From the NCBI GenBank assembly GCA_022496805.1, contig CM040089.1:39168372-39232371 (forward strand): a stretch of DNA of 64,000 nucleotides. Direction: 5' to 3'. Both the position numbers and the translations under genes were made by a program. This DNA is from Pohlia nutans. Its lineage: Eukaryota > Streptophyta > Bryopsida > Bryales > Mniaceae. Positions 34,461 through 46,264 of this stretch are shown in pieces; position 1 is the stretch's first letter; every line of letters begins with the position of its first letter. The notes beneath the pieces were generated by a model that worked only from the letters and a program-made list of their open reading frames with translations, was not told the DNA's origin and made no database searches.

Positions 34461-34839
34461 GTTAATGCTCACTTCGACAAGTCTACTTACTGTAAAAAAT
34501 TGAGGCTAAGTGCATACTCGGCCATGACTCAATTCTTTCGGTTTACAACATAATTTTAAGGCCATCACTCACTTATAACTCTTTTGTTTCAAGGATGGTA
34601 CCACAATGACAATGCTCTCATCCAATAACAAGGTACCACTTGTGGCTTTGGGTTGGAACCCAAGTTTTTTTGGTATAAATAGGCCCTAAATATTATTGAT
34701 AGGCTCTAGAAAATGGTGTTTATAGTAGGGCAATAAATCTATGATTAATGGCTTAAAGTAAACAATAGAATTCTCAAAATAATGAAAAGATAGTTGTAAA
34801 AATGACCCTCAAACATAGAAAAAATTGCATGTTATTTAA

Positions 34840-35187
34840 CCCTTAAACGTCAAGAGGGCCTGGGCGAGGCAGCCCGGAATGCATCTAAATTTTCGGAGGG
34901 AAAAAAAAAAAAAAAAAAAAAAAAGGCTCTGCTGGGCACTGTTGGCCAGCACTGTAGCACTGCTGAACCTTAGCTGCCCCAACCTCAAAACCTGTTCAAT
35001 TTGATAACTTTGATTGCTTACCAACGATTTCACAATCTCTCAAATGAGGCGCAAATTTGGAATCTAGATCGTTTTTTCAATAGCTTTCCAACGCACCAAT
35101 CCTCGCTTGATTTGGTTGAAAAAAACTACTTTTTTCTCAAATATTCCTTTCTGAAAAGGCCCGTGGGGCTTTTTTGACGTTTAAGGG
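34840..35187. mobile_element. TTAA-family element, subtype A (348 bp)
   Basis: CCCTTAAACGTCAA begins both ends in inverted orientation, flanked by TTAA at 34836-34839 and 35188-35191. It matches the element at 50750-51025 in reverse orientation over its whole length at high identity, including AATTTTCGGAGGGAAAAAA and TTCCTTTCTGAAAAGGCCCG. This copy has roughly 70 extra internal bases. The close match implies recent movement. Confidence 0.9.
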
Positions 35188-35274
35188 TTAAAGGTTAACT
35201 ACACATCACTCCTTTTATTTTTTTGTAAAGCAGAATCAACCATTATTTTGGATTTTCAATTAGTAGAGCGACAC

Positions 35275-36008
35275 GAGTGTTTTCACAGTACGGGTGTCAT
35301 AGATTTGAACAAAAACAATTTGTAATGTTGTAAAGCAGTTGATTTAATGATGTAACATAATAAAAAGGGAAAATACAAAAAATATTTTAATATAGTAATA
35401 AATAATATTTTGGAATATTTTCAAACTATTTTATATTATTTTGGGATATTTTTATTATTTTTATAATATTTGGAATATTCCCAGTGATGTCATTTTATCT
35501 GTTTGCAAACCATGTCGAATGCATATTCCAACCACAGCACAGGCTCCGTTTTATTTAGCCAACTAAGCTCGCAAGGAAGTTTATGAAAACTTGCCATTTT
35601 ATAGGACGTTTAATGTAAAGGAACAAAAATTGCCGCCATAAACTTCTAATATCCACTTTGCTCACAAAATCGTTTTGGAATCATTTTTGAATACAATACC
35701 TTTGTATTGTAGGAATTGAGGAAAAATATTGCCATCTCTATATTTTCAATGAAACGTATCAATTAAGGCATTAGCATATTTATACTACAACATCATCTAA
35801 CGCAATGCATTATACTTTGGTCTAAATACTATTTTATATTATTTTGGAAATTTTTAATATACATACGGTCATAAAATACCTTTTCATTGTGCTTAGCTTT
35901 TTGCCAAAAAACCAATTTTAACAACCACTAGAAAATGTTTACCGCCAAATATTGCTTGTTATGCAATGTTACATTACACATTTTGGATGCCCTACTGTAA
36001 AAACACCC
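35275..36008. mobile_element. GGGTGTTTT-family TIR element, copy 1
   Basis: Left GAGTGTTTTCACAGTACGGG and, inverted, right GGGTGTTTTTACAGTAGGGC. Interior blocks (TATCAATTAAGGC, AAATACCTTTTC, AATGTTTACCGCCAAA) recur in 41823-42347. Non-coding. Confidence 0.65.
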
Positions 36009-36664
36009 ACACGCACCCTAGAATGTATCCACATAGAGAAAATTTTGATAGAATCATCCATATATACAAATATTTGGTGATAAAACAAAAGGTGTGATAC
36101 TTACAAGTATGATATAATCAAAAGTAGATTGTATTTGCAAATTTACATTACAATGTACACCAAATGGAAGTAAAAATTGAAATTACTACCTTGATTGATA
36201 AAGTTAGCAATTTCTTCATTGCTCCAAAGTAGGTCATCAAAAATGTTGTTGAGACCATTTTTGGTTTTTTCTCAATTTTTCGGATGACATGATGAACCTA
36301 AAATTAGAAATCAAAGAAACCAAGACAAATTAATATTCATTTTGATACACTTTGAAAAATAAAATAACATGATTTGACAAATCCTCGTAGAATTATGCAT
36401 GGTCGAACTTTAGTTAATCCTTCTTGATGTGTATATCTCTCATAGTATCAACTATTTAAAGAAATTAACAACTCTAATAGATGAAATGGGAAATTTTGAA
36501 GGGGGATTTTTTTAATAGTGTTTTGCTAAAAACATCATTTTGGAACCTACTAGCTTTGAGAGGGCGAATTTGTTCTTTAAAGGTTAATATAGAAACTTGC
36601 ACAGGTGGGATAATCAAGTGACATGTTTTCTAAATTAATGACTATACTAGTGATGACGTCTTAA
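36009..36664. other. AT-rich interval
   Basis: No gene recognised. A lone right end, CTTTAAAGG followed by TTAA, at 36586-36597 is a further TTAA-family relic. Confidence 0.4.
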
Positions 36665-36973
36665 CCCTTGAACGTCTGAGGTCTAGAAATTTCAACTTAG
36701 CATCTATGCAATAGAATCATACTACCATGCAATTTTTGGAAATCTTTGCATTGAATTGATATTCGTTTTAAAAAGTTCTTATATACTTTGATTCATTTCC
36801 ACTCATACAATTATCAAATGATCAACTTTGAATTCATGTTGTTACATAAGACATAGGACTTCAAACTTGTTCTAACAAGTCTTGGATGAAAATCATCCAT
36901 GCTTGAACGAGATCACATGAACCATTTATTTTCATTTGCTATCCATAATATAGACACAACAACGTTTGAAGGA
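36665..36973. mobile_element. TTAA-family element (309 bp)
   Basis: CCCTTGAACGTCTG left and, inverted, TCCTTCAAACGTTG right, TTAA at 36661-36664 and 36974-36977. Non-coding. Confidence 0.65.
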
Positions 36974-37085
36974 TTAATGTGATGAAATTAACCCGTACAA
37001 GTGGATGCTATAAAATATACTCCATATCTTTCCCTCAAAAAAGATACACACTTGATATGTCCTCCAAGATGGTCAAATTGCTTAA

Positions 37086-37319
37086 CCCTCAAATGACTTT
37101 GGAAGCCCGACGGGCTTGATAGTATTTTGGAAGAATCTTGCTCATAATTTCTACTATGTTGTATCAAATGAGGGTTTTTGAATGTCAAACCAAGCAGCTT
37201 TGAGGGATCTATATATTTTTAGAATAAAACCAAAGTAAATTAGAAAGAACATCATGCTTAAAATGGAATTTAAAAGTGATTTTGGGTGTGAAATCAAGAA
37301 AACATGTGTCCTTTAAGGG
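37086..37319. mobile_element. TTAA-family element, same subtype as 31134-31379
   Basis: CCCTCAAATGAC left and, inverted, CCCTTAAAGGACAC right, TTAA at 37082-37085 and 37320-37323. Aligns end to end, inverted, with 31134-31379. Confidence 0.8.
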
Positions 37320-37349
37320 TTAAATGGATGGTACTTCCACCTTACAACT

Positions 37350-37528
37350 CACATTTCGTTAGAACTAGACTACCGGACTGAAAAGTAATGGGGAGTGCTC
37401 ATTTTCTCAATAGACATAGGTCCCCAATTTTTCTGCAGTGCTCTTATTCGTGGAATAGAACTTATTTGAGAAAAGGAGCACTCCCCATCATTTTTTGGTC
37501 TAGTAGTCTAGTTTTAACGAAATGTGTG
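37350..37528. mobile_element. MITE-like hairpin, ~50-bp arms
   Basis: Left arm CACATTTCGTTAGAACTAGA through ATGGGGAGTGCTC pairs with the right arm GAGCACTCCCCAT through TCTAGTTTTAACGAAATGTG. The loop is about 70 bp. Non-coding. Confidence 0.75.
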
Positions 37529-38022
37529 TAATACTACAAACTACAAAATAAAATGAGCGATCCTCATCTTTGATTAACATGAAACAACTTTTTAGCTAAA
37601 AATAATAATTTTTTTGCAAATCTAAAGTGAGGCAGATAAGGGAGTGCCACGGCAATTGATGGAACCCCATCCCCATATCCAATATCTTTAACTCATTTTG
37701 GAGACCACTTCTGAGAGAAGAACATACGAGCTTATTCAATGCATGTATGTAGAAAAGACCTGCATCCGAACAAGGAGATTTCTCCAATAGGACACGCTCT
37801 CCATTATATAAATCCAACTTTCGGTACACTGGTAGAAAACAGCTCTAGTCAACAAATTTCAATGGAGCACACTCTCCATCCAAACCTCAAAGTATCCATC
37901 ACTCTATCCGCACTCCCCGTGGCACAATATTAAATCCGAACGCTAATTAATTAATTTTAACTTAAAAACATGTTTTGGAAACAGTGAGTTAGTGTTGTTC
38001 AATCAACAATCACCGATGGCCT
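37529..38022. other. AT-rich interval
   Basis: No gene recognised. GGGAGTGCCACGGC near 37641 and its near-complement CTCCCCGTGGCAC near 37913 hint at a further inverted pair, not clear enough to call. Confidence 0.35.
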
Positions 38023-38024
38023 AA

Positions 38025-38648
38025 GGTAACTATATTTTAAAAGGAGCATTTACTGTAAAGCGTTTGTATCTATTGCAATGTGTCATTTCAGCCATGAAAT
38101 GCCACATAGCAGTTAATACAAACGCTTTATGATAAATGCTCCCTTTAACTCTTAAACGTCCACGCTACATTTACTCGGTCAAACCTCATCAATTTCTCAC
38201 ATTTTAAAATGTATTATATTTTTTTGTTATTTTTCTCATATAATTGTTTTTTTAAACCAAATTTTCACCAATATTTTCATAATTATTTAAATGAAAATGA
38301 ATTTTATAATATTTTCAAAGTTTTTCTCTTGTAATAGCCATAGTAATTACAAAAATGTTTAAAATAGTATGAAAATTTTAGGAAAAATGATAATAATACG
38401 ATTGAAGAACATTTTGTGCAGTGTATATTGGAATTTTAAGGCTATGAGCTTTAAAGTGTTGTAAAAATTGCAATTTTAACAATTTTGAAGAACTTTAAAT
38501 TGGACTAGAAAATAGAAGATAGCTCCCACACTTTTTTAATTGAAATCGTTTTCATTAGAAATTAAGAACTAGGTGTAATGAACGTTTGATGATCTAACAT
38601 GGGCCCAATGGGTTCATTGCACGTTTAAGGATTAAGGTATAGTTACCT
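38025..38648. mobile_element. GGTAACTATA MITE split by a TTAA-family element
   Basis: Left GGTAACTATATTTTAAAAGG and, inverted, right GGTAACTATACC. Inside, the AGGAGCATTTA...AAGCGTTTGTAT arm pairs with ATACAAACGCTTTATGATAA and AATGCTCCCTTTAA. Removing 38149-38631 and one TTAA restores a continuous foldback whose right arm matches its left arm, and it also matches the related copy at 39005-39155. Confidence 0.8.
38149..38631. mobile_element. TTAA-family element with a reconstructable empty site
   Basis: CTCTTAAACGTCCA left and, inverted, TCCTTAAACGTGCA right, flanked by TTAA at 38145-38148 and 38632-38635. It lies inside a MITE whose arm is otherwise continuous (GCTCCCTTTAA then GGTATAGTTACC), so the pre-insertion sequence held a single TTAA. 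That directly shows a 4-bp TTAA target duplication. Confidence 0.85.
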
Positions 38649-39004
38649 TATCTAATTGATCAAAGTTGTTCACAATGTAGCCAAGTGTCTTTAATGCAGA
38701 GAGCAGACGCTAACGAAGAATTCACCATCACGTCTCTGCCCCAATGACTGGAAATGACTGACTGACTGATGGCTACTCAACACCTGCCACTTGGCTCACA
38801 ACCCGAGAAAATGATTCTTGGTGGTACTGGACACGTGTCCTCCGTTCACAGGAAAAAAAAACAGCCCGGCAAAGAATAGTTTCCAGACGTTAATTCATAA
38901 AGTAACCACAGACCTGCATTACATTATTGAAGCCCTAGACTTTCTACCCCTACAAAAGATTGCTTAAGAAGATTCTTTTCGATGCTCTTGGATACTGTTT
39001 TCTT

Positions 39005-39155
39005 AAACTATACCTTAAAGGGAGCATTTACCTTAAAGCGTGTGTATTTGTTGCATTGTGACATTTCTCGTGACAATTTATTGTAGTGAGCATTTATTTT
39101 AAAGGTTGAAATGTCACATTGCTGTAGATATGCACTCTTTAAGGTATAGTTACCT
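39005..39155. mobile_element. GGTAACTATA MITE, second copy
   Basis: ACTATACCTTAAAGGGAGCA left, TTTAAGGTATAGTTACC right, with the ACCTTAAAGCGTGTGTAT internal arm. About 150 bp. A TTAA-family element begins immediately after it. Confidence 0.6.
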
Positions 39156-39158
39156 TAA

Positions 39159-39729
39159 CCCCGAAACGCCAAAGCATTCATTTTCTCGATGATATACAAA
39201 ATCAAACTCCGTTTTCTCATTTGTCATGAACTTTTTGCAATGTGGATTTTTACTATAGATTTTATGGGAAGTTGGCTTCATGCATGTGTGATTCGATTAG
39301 GAAGGGGATGATTTGTGAAAATTTTATGTCTCATTTCATGTTGCAATGATTCACCAAAAAATTCTAAGATCTTAGTTTAATTTTAAGTGCTCTTGAAAAA
39401 ACCAACTCATAAAATTAAGCAACCAATTTTTTTTGAAAAATCATTGCACTTAGAGTATGACATTTCAACCCATCACAACAAATTTCATTCACAGATTGTC
39501 AATATCTTATTCGTGATCAAATTAAAAATGAATTTTGAATTTTAAGTTTCAAATTTTATACAAAATTATTGGTGATTGCAATCATAAATCTAACCATACG
39601 GGTAGAATCTAAAATTCATAATGTACAACTTTTAGTCTTACATCAAGTTCATAATATCCCTCTTAGTTGCATTTTATAATGCATCGTTGCAATTCTTCAA
39701 ATATGGAGAGGGTTGAGAACAATTAGGGA
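39159..39729. mobile_element. TTAA-family element, 571-bp subtype
   Basis: CCCCGAAACGCCAAAG left and, inverted, TCCCTAATTGTTCTC right, TTAA at 39155-39158 and 39730-39733. Same length and shared interior (TCACCAAAAAATT, TTCAAATTTTA.ACAAAAT, GTTGCATTTTATA.TGCATC) as 56349-56919. Confidence 0.7.
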
Positions 39730-39955
39730 TTAAGTAAGTTTTCTTTGTTTGATTCTTACCAAATTCCCTCATACAATGCCAAATGTCTTCTCTCACCAGA
39801 GTTCCAAGAAAAATTATTGTATCTGAAAATTCAATCCAAGTAGTAGGGAGTTTGGAACTCCATTGTAATATAATGTTATGTGGCTTGGGACGGCTTCGCA
39901 CTTTTTTTACCTCTGCAATTGAATAGTGTTCAATTTGTGTAAAAAATAAAGTTAA

Positions 39956-40492
39956 CCCTTTGAGGCGCCTGCGTTCACATAGTGGACGTAGAACAGATTC
40001 AAACTGTTCGAATTTCATCCAAATTGGACAAGTTTCATCCACCAAAATTTCTCGTGATTCTTGTGCAACTTGACTATTCTTTGTACAATTTGGATCTTCA
40101 AAATAGATTATTATGATTTTTGGAAAAACAATACAAGTGGTTTATGTCAAATTTCATTCGTGTTCAAAAAGTGAGACCTTAAAGATGATTTTCCAAAATA
40201 AGTAGAATCAAATAATGGAAACCATACCATCTCGTAGTAAATGTTACTCCAATTTCATTACAATTTTTTTTTTAAATTCCGTTAATTCATGATTTTTAAT
40301 TGATTTTCAAGAGAAAACCTTTCAAAATTAATTAAAAATTATTAAAGAAATATATGATAAATCCAACTGTACAGATGTGATCTTCACATTGACATTTACA
40401 ACTTTTCTTTGTACATCAACTCTATTTTTGGTTTTCATCAAAAAAATTATAACAAATCTTTGAAAACAATGTTGAACTGGGACGTTAAAGGG
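39956..40492. mobile_element. TTAA-family element, ~540-bp subtype
   Basis: CCCTTTGAGGCGCCTGCGTT left and, inverted, CCCTTTAACGTCCC right, TTAA at 39952-39955 and 40493-40496. Matches 52937-53476 in reverse orientation over its length. Small open frames here are not coding. Confidence 0.8.
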
Positions 40493-40496
40493 TTAA

Positions 40497-41822
40497 GTAA
40501 CCAGAGGCTGAAAAGGATAAAGTAACATATTTTGTATACTGCCACCAGTGACAAAAAGTTTGAAGATTATGCCACTGTTGTGATTGTCACGATCTAAGGT
40601 AGATGTACCCCAAACCGAAAACTTTAAGGGTATGTGTGAAGGCAGTAAAATAAAAGACAAAAATTTCTATGGTAAGAAAATAAGGATCACGAAGATTAGT
40701 GGAATTTTTGAATTTTTTTCCCTAAAATGAATTATTTGTGATTTTCTTAAGCCAAAAGTAGTTTTTGACCCAAGACTATTACATAGATTGCATGTAAATT
40801 AGTGACATGAAAATCATCAAATCTGTTGGTGAATAACCATTGGTGAGTAGTCATGTAGCATTGTTGAAGCACATACAATGATTTGGTTTGTGACGGTAAT
40901 TCGGGAAGCCTACATGACAGTTCTAGGTCCATTCTCAGTTTTGGATACATCTACCCTTATGATTCTCTTTGAAGAGGACCTGATCAAGAGTGAGGGCAGA
41001 CTTGCAGGGCCGGTGGATACAACTACAAGACAGAAAAATGAGGTCTCAACTTCCATTCATGCTTGGTGAGCGTTGAAAGTGAACTTTGCATTTCACCCAC
41101 TCTCACTCCCATCGGTGGGCTACGTGATTGGTTGTTTTGTGAAAAGATATCTAATTATATCTATTGGATTGTTCCACCGAGGTGTGCATGGAGGTGCTAT
41201 GCGCTTTTTTTTATCGGTAGAGAGTAAGATTCTAGAACCAACCCAACTCTGCATGGAAGGAGGCACTGAATCCTATGCTAAGAGCAGCTCCATCGGTCAA
41301 TCCCTGAATATGAACTCCTAGTAGAATTATGTTCAGAGTTTTTTCGAGCTATGAATCCATGCCTTATTTCCAATGTAAAATGAAGAATCTCAAGGACTTT
41401 TCTTGAGTATTAGATGAAATTATTCACAGATCATCTATAGTTTAGGGCCACTGAGCACCGTTGGAGAAGCTCTAAGGTAGAGAGATCTAATTGTGACCTT
41501 GAAAATTGATGTAAGAAATATGAAATTTTTAGCCCGTCTAAAAAATTAGAAATGATTGGTTTTCATATAAATTATAATTTAAAAAAAATATGTACTTTTA
41601 AAAATATACATTAAATACATCAAATTTGAATCGATATTTATTAATGATTTTTTGAACCGAGAGTTGGGTAGTGCATTTGGATTTGGAGTTGGAAAGAGAT
41701 TTTAAAGGGATGGTTTGAAAAAACAAAATTAGTCGGGAACACAATATCTTCCATGTACCTTAACAGAAGGCCCAACTAGTCATATAGACAAAGCGCTAGC
41801 CCAACTAGTGTTTGCAAGTGAA
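40497..41822. other. Intergenic DNA, no gene supported
   Basis: 41073-41321 (82 codons) and 40878-41069 are open on the plus strand but show no recognisable domain and no splice context. Left unannotated. Confidence 0.4.
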
Positions 41823-42347
41823 GGTGTTTTTGCAATAGGGATGTCTTATTCATGAACAAAAAATCTTCCACTATTTAACAATTGATTTAAAGACATAGTA
41901 CAGTAAATAGGAAAAATATCCAAATATTTAAAACAATAGAAATGGAATATTTGTAGAACCTTTCAACTCATTTTATGTTATTTTGGAATATTTTGGAATA
42001 TACTTAGATTTTTTTGAGTACTATATCTTTATATAATAGGAATTGATAGGGAAAAATTGTCATTACCATATCTTCAATGAAACATATCAATTAAGGCGTT
42101 AACGTACTTATTGTGCAGTGTGACGGGAGGCAATACGTCACATTTTGATCCAATTACAATTTTATATGATTTTCAAAAAAAATTATATACATAAAATCCT
42201 AAAATACCTTTTCACTGTTGTTAACATTTTTACCGAAAAATCAAGTTTAGTGACCAATACAAAATGTTTACCGCCAAAATGTCATTGTTGTGCAATGTGT
42301 CACTACACATTTTACACATTTTAGTACGCCCTGCCATGAAAACACCC
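41823..42347. mobile_element. GGGTGTTTT-family TIR element, copy 2
   Basis: Left GGTGTTTTTGCAATAGGG and, inverted, right GGGTGTTTTCATGGCAGGGC; interior related to 35275-36008. Confidence 0.65.
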
Positions 42348-43200
42348 GTGACCTAGGTTGTTCTAGAATGTTTACCTGTGTTTCTTTAGCAAGTAATGGA
42401 TCATTTCCCATAAAATAAAACATTCTTTACCTAAAAACATAAATACAAATTTATGTTTGGATTCCAGATTCCATGTTACAATTATAGATAATCATTGGTC
42501 TAATGTCAAAATTTATGAGCAATTTGTCCAAAAGACATTGGTACCTTACAACTTGGATGTCAGTAGTGGAAAGAATGAATCTACTCGAAAATCAAAAAAT
42601 GGTTTGAATCACTGATTTTTGGTCGTTACACAAATATGAGGTTTTTTATTTTCATAGATGAAAGAAGAGTTTCCTTTTATTTGTGTACTCCTTGTTCCTT
42701 TTTTTAATTTTAATTTTCACAAGTGATCTTTTTATTAATCACTGCAAAATGGGTACAACGACCATGCGCAAAGCCGGTTTCTTCTCTGGCAATTGTTTTG
42801 AATTCATTGAATAGAAGCTATCCTAATACTCCTCTATCCTATAATAAGTTTCCTCAACCCTCAAAATAGAAGAATTAACTAGTCCAATGGTGTGGACCTT
42901 GAGCACAACAATGCGGACCCTGAGTGAGTTGGAATAGTACTTTTGAGCAAACATGAAACTTATAACTATTAACCTTTAAAGGACTAAGGACTCATGATTT
43001 TAAAATGACAAATTTAAACAATCATATTATGAAAAATATAATGCAAATGGGACCAAGTTTTATATCTCCGGAATCAGTGAAGAACATTGCATGTGTTGAT
43101 CAAAAAAACAAACAAATTTGAACAAAAGAAATTCTACATAAGATCTACTCAAAACTACTAAAAAATACAAGAGGCCGTCAGGAGGCCTTTTAGGGGCCTT
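42348..43200. other. AT-rich DNA with one-ended TTAA-family relic
   Basis: CCTTTAAAGGACTAAGG follows TTAA at 42969-42972 and the next 200 bp match 30910-31110, but no right terminus is clear. ACTCCTCTATCCTATAATAAG near 42830 resembles a decayed mariner-type MITE end. Confidence 0.45.
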
Positions 43201-44251
43201 ATTGGGGTGTTGGGACAATTAGTTTGAGCAATCAGAAAGCAGAATGGGACAGCAGGGAGTAAGCCCACAGGTGACCGGGTATTTACTCAAATGAGCTTTC
43301 ATCTTTCTTGACCATCTTTTAGAAGTGAATTGAAGCACATTATTTCCTGTCCGCTCAATCCTTCACCGTTTTCTAGCCAGGGTTCTCAATCTCTCGTTTT
43401 CTTTCGTTTCGTGTGGGATTGAGGAGTCTGGGGCTTTCGAGAATCAGGATTTTGAGTTGATTGTTCGATCGTTGTAGCGCAGAAGATTGTGAGTTTTGAG
43501 TTGCGAGTGGTGGACCTCAGAGAATTGCTTTGAATTGCAAGTTTCGTGTCTGCACTGCAAGATCGATACGCACGAGGTAGGATCGGAGAAAGCTCTCATG
43601 TACGATTTGAAATTGTTTTTTTGATCGATCAGTACATATATTTAGGTTTTACAGTATTAATTATTTGTTCGAAACAGGGACGTGAACTTGAAGCGTGGTG
43701 ATGGATATATTCGCATTTTATGAAGCCAAAGCCTCCGATCAGATGTTGTATAAGGTATTCTTTTGCAATCTTGGAGAGGGGGCATCGCACATGGACATGA
43801 GCAAGCTTGCATTGAATGATTTAAAATGTAGGCTCAACAGGTGATTAGTTTAGCGGTGAAGTCTTGTCACGAACATAATCTGCGCGTGATTAAGAATTCA
43901 TCATTTCAGAGAACATTCAGACTGTACATATTGTTAGTTCATTTTGTTCTTGCCATCAGTTACACGAAAGTTGTTAATTAAATTGACGTGATCCAGAATT
44001 GTGACATTGAAGTCAGTGCGTAAAGCTCTAGAAATTAGAACACTTGTAGATTGAACATTCCATACGGGCATCTGGAAAAGTGCCAATTTTGTGAACTTAC
44101 GTCGATTTAACTAAAACCAGTATACTAAGCAAGCTCTCTAATCACATACGGAGTAATTGGGAACTACTAACAACTTGGTTGGCTGTACTAGAATCCGGCA
44201 TGACAGTTCTAACAGCGAAACCATCTTTGCGTGCGTGTATGGACTGTATTA
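43201..44251 (+). other. Possible promoter/first-exon remnant
   Basis: 43330-43690 has the balanced, C/T- and G-rich look of a plant leader. After a short intron-like stretch (GT...CAG around 43600-43678) comes ATG at 43701 opening MDIFAFYEAKASDQMLYK before a GTATTC donor candidate, or running on to a stop after 47 codons. No downstream exons are recognised and the protein is not identified. It could be a gene fragment, a captured first exon or chance. Confidence 0.25.
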
Positions 44252-44662
44252 CTCCCTCCGTCCCATAATAAGTGATGTATTTGAGGAAAAAAACATTGTC
44301 CCAAACTTTTTGATGCAAATCATTTGTTCAATTTGAAGTTGTTTTACAAATTCTAACAAAGAAAAACCACAAGACAAGTGCACATGGAGTGTATTTTGTC
44401 TTCAAAGCTTGTCTTTGCTCATATGTGGATCGCAAACAACATATGAGCTTGTTAAAATTAATGCTTGCATCAGAAAACTCATTGCAACGAACGTCACCAT
44501 GTTCCCACATGCCACACATACTATCGAAACAATATGATACTGCTTCGATAGACAACTACTCCAAAATAGAAACTTAAATTAAATTGTATGTTACAGAGAT
44601 GAAATCTTTCTGGTTTGCTTAATTTTTTTTCAAAAGCATCATCTATTATGGGACGGAGGGAG
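44252..44662. mobile_element. Stowaway/mariner-type MITE
   Basis: CTCCCTCCGTCCCATAATA left and the exact inverted TATTATGGGACGGAGGGAG right; this CTCCCTCCGTCCC terminus is the one known for plant Tc1/mariner Stowaway elements. TA precedes the left end; the right flank (ACTA) no longer shows an intact TA. 411 bp, non-coding. Confidence 0.85.
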
Positions 44663-45910
44663 ACTAAGAGTTGCGTTTCAGACTAACATGCATTTCACTA
44701 TGAAAGCTTTCAATAAGCACTGAATAGAGCTGTGGCCACATGGCAGTTTGGATGTGGACAAGAAAACATTCAATATTAAACTAGGGTTTCATCTCCCCAC
44801 TTGAATAATGAAACCGTATCGTAGTGAGCGTTGACTAATCCTCTCGTTAATCACCACTTGGGGTCGTCGAAGTTTCTCGATTGACTGTTACTATTTACCT
44901 CTGCAATGAAATTATCGTATATATGTTTTCATAAAACAACATTCTCCATCGGTGAATGTAGTGATTGGCCACTCCATCTGTTCACTGGCGATCGAGGGAC
45001 CCGCGGCCTCAGTAACTTGAAAGTCTGAGAGAATAATAATGAATGAATGCGGTGTTTGAAAGCAAGAGCTAGCGGAGAGAGACGGACCCAGAGGGACGGA
45101 AGCGTGACAATAATACGAAGACGGTGTACTAAAATGATTGCATGGCGGACAACTCAACTCCGTCACGGCTGGACTACCGAGGTAGCTTATTGTTAGTATT
45201 ATTATTACAGCTATTATTATTTCACGGCGGGGCTTGATCACCGCCCTGGCTGACTGACTGACAGACAATGAGCCTGCCTGCAGGCACACCGACTGGCCAC
45301 GAGATTCTGCATCGACGGTCGATACATGTCCGGTCCGGCCCGGTCCGGTTCTCAGGTGGTCCCGCCTCATCTGCACAGTTTGCGGTTCCCGCTCCACCAA
45401 CATCGTGCAGGCTTAGAGCCTCTCCCCATGGGCCGCCCGTCCCCGCTCTTGGAGATAATAGACAACCGGTTCACTGTTCAACCTTCTCTGATTCTTCTCT
45501 AATAAAAGTGAGAGCGGGTCTCTAAAAGACAGCGGCCTTGGTTTGAGGAAGTGCCAAGCCCGTCCTATCGCTCTAGCACCCGTCCTCTAATCCAAAGCAG
45601 GAGCTAAAATTGGTTTATTCTCTCTGCAGAGAGTGGGCACGGGTGGCCCATGGGGACTCGCCCTTACGCAGGGTGTAGCTAGCTCGCATGTATTGTATCA
45701 TCATCTGCGTCGCATGCAGGCCCCGTCAGTGGTCGCTACTGTAGCTTAGCTAGCTAGTTCGAACGTGGCCAGTGCCGGAGTGCCAGGGCGCGACGTCTGA
45801 TCCGCATCGGAGGGTGTGGGGCGAGTGTTGACGGATTCAGACTAAGTAACCGTATCCGGAAGTGGCGAGTGCGTGAAAGTGTGTCAAGACTAACTTAAAA
45901 GTTAAGTTAA
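44663..45910. other. Moderately GC-rich intergenic DNA
   Basis: A 163-codon frame is open on the minus strand (44912-45403) but is serine/isoleucine-biased without a recognisable domain, and a plus-strand frame overlaps it. No gene called. GCTAGCTAGCT-type short repeats occur near 45745. Confidence 0.4.
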
Positions 45911-46264
45911 GGTAAGGACACCCATTCCCGTGACTGCACCCATTCCCGTCTGCATACAGGGCACCTCAATCCGAGAAACTCTGATCTTGGGTGGTTGAAG
46001 AAATTTGCTATTGTAAGGAACTTTTCATGGCAGAAGTTGCTTCTCCAAGTCACGGAATCAAGTGCATTCAAACACAATCAAAATGTGCAAATCATTTTTT
46101 GGCTTTGACTATCGAGAACGTACACAATTTCTACAATAACATGATTTTGTCGATGCAATCTAGATTAATATCTAATTGCCTTTCCCTTGATATAATTACC
46201 TTACAAACTGCTCATTCAGAAGTATAATAATCTGCTTAAAGTCACGGGAATGGGTGTCCCTACC
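45911..46264. mobile_element. 354-bp TIR element with ~9-bp duplication
   Basis: Left GGTAAGGACACCCATTCCCG and, inverted, right GGTAGGGACACCCATTCCCG, extended by TGACT on both sides. Flanks TTAAGTTAA (45902-45910) and TTAAGTTAG (46265-46273) agree at 8 of 9 positions, the length typical of Mutator-like elements. An 78-codon frame inside is not recognised. Confidence 0.7.

Noticed and set aside
44912..45403. 163-codon minus-strand frame
   Set aside because: No recognisable domain, no splice support, and a competing frame on the other strand; likely chance in GC-richer DNA.
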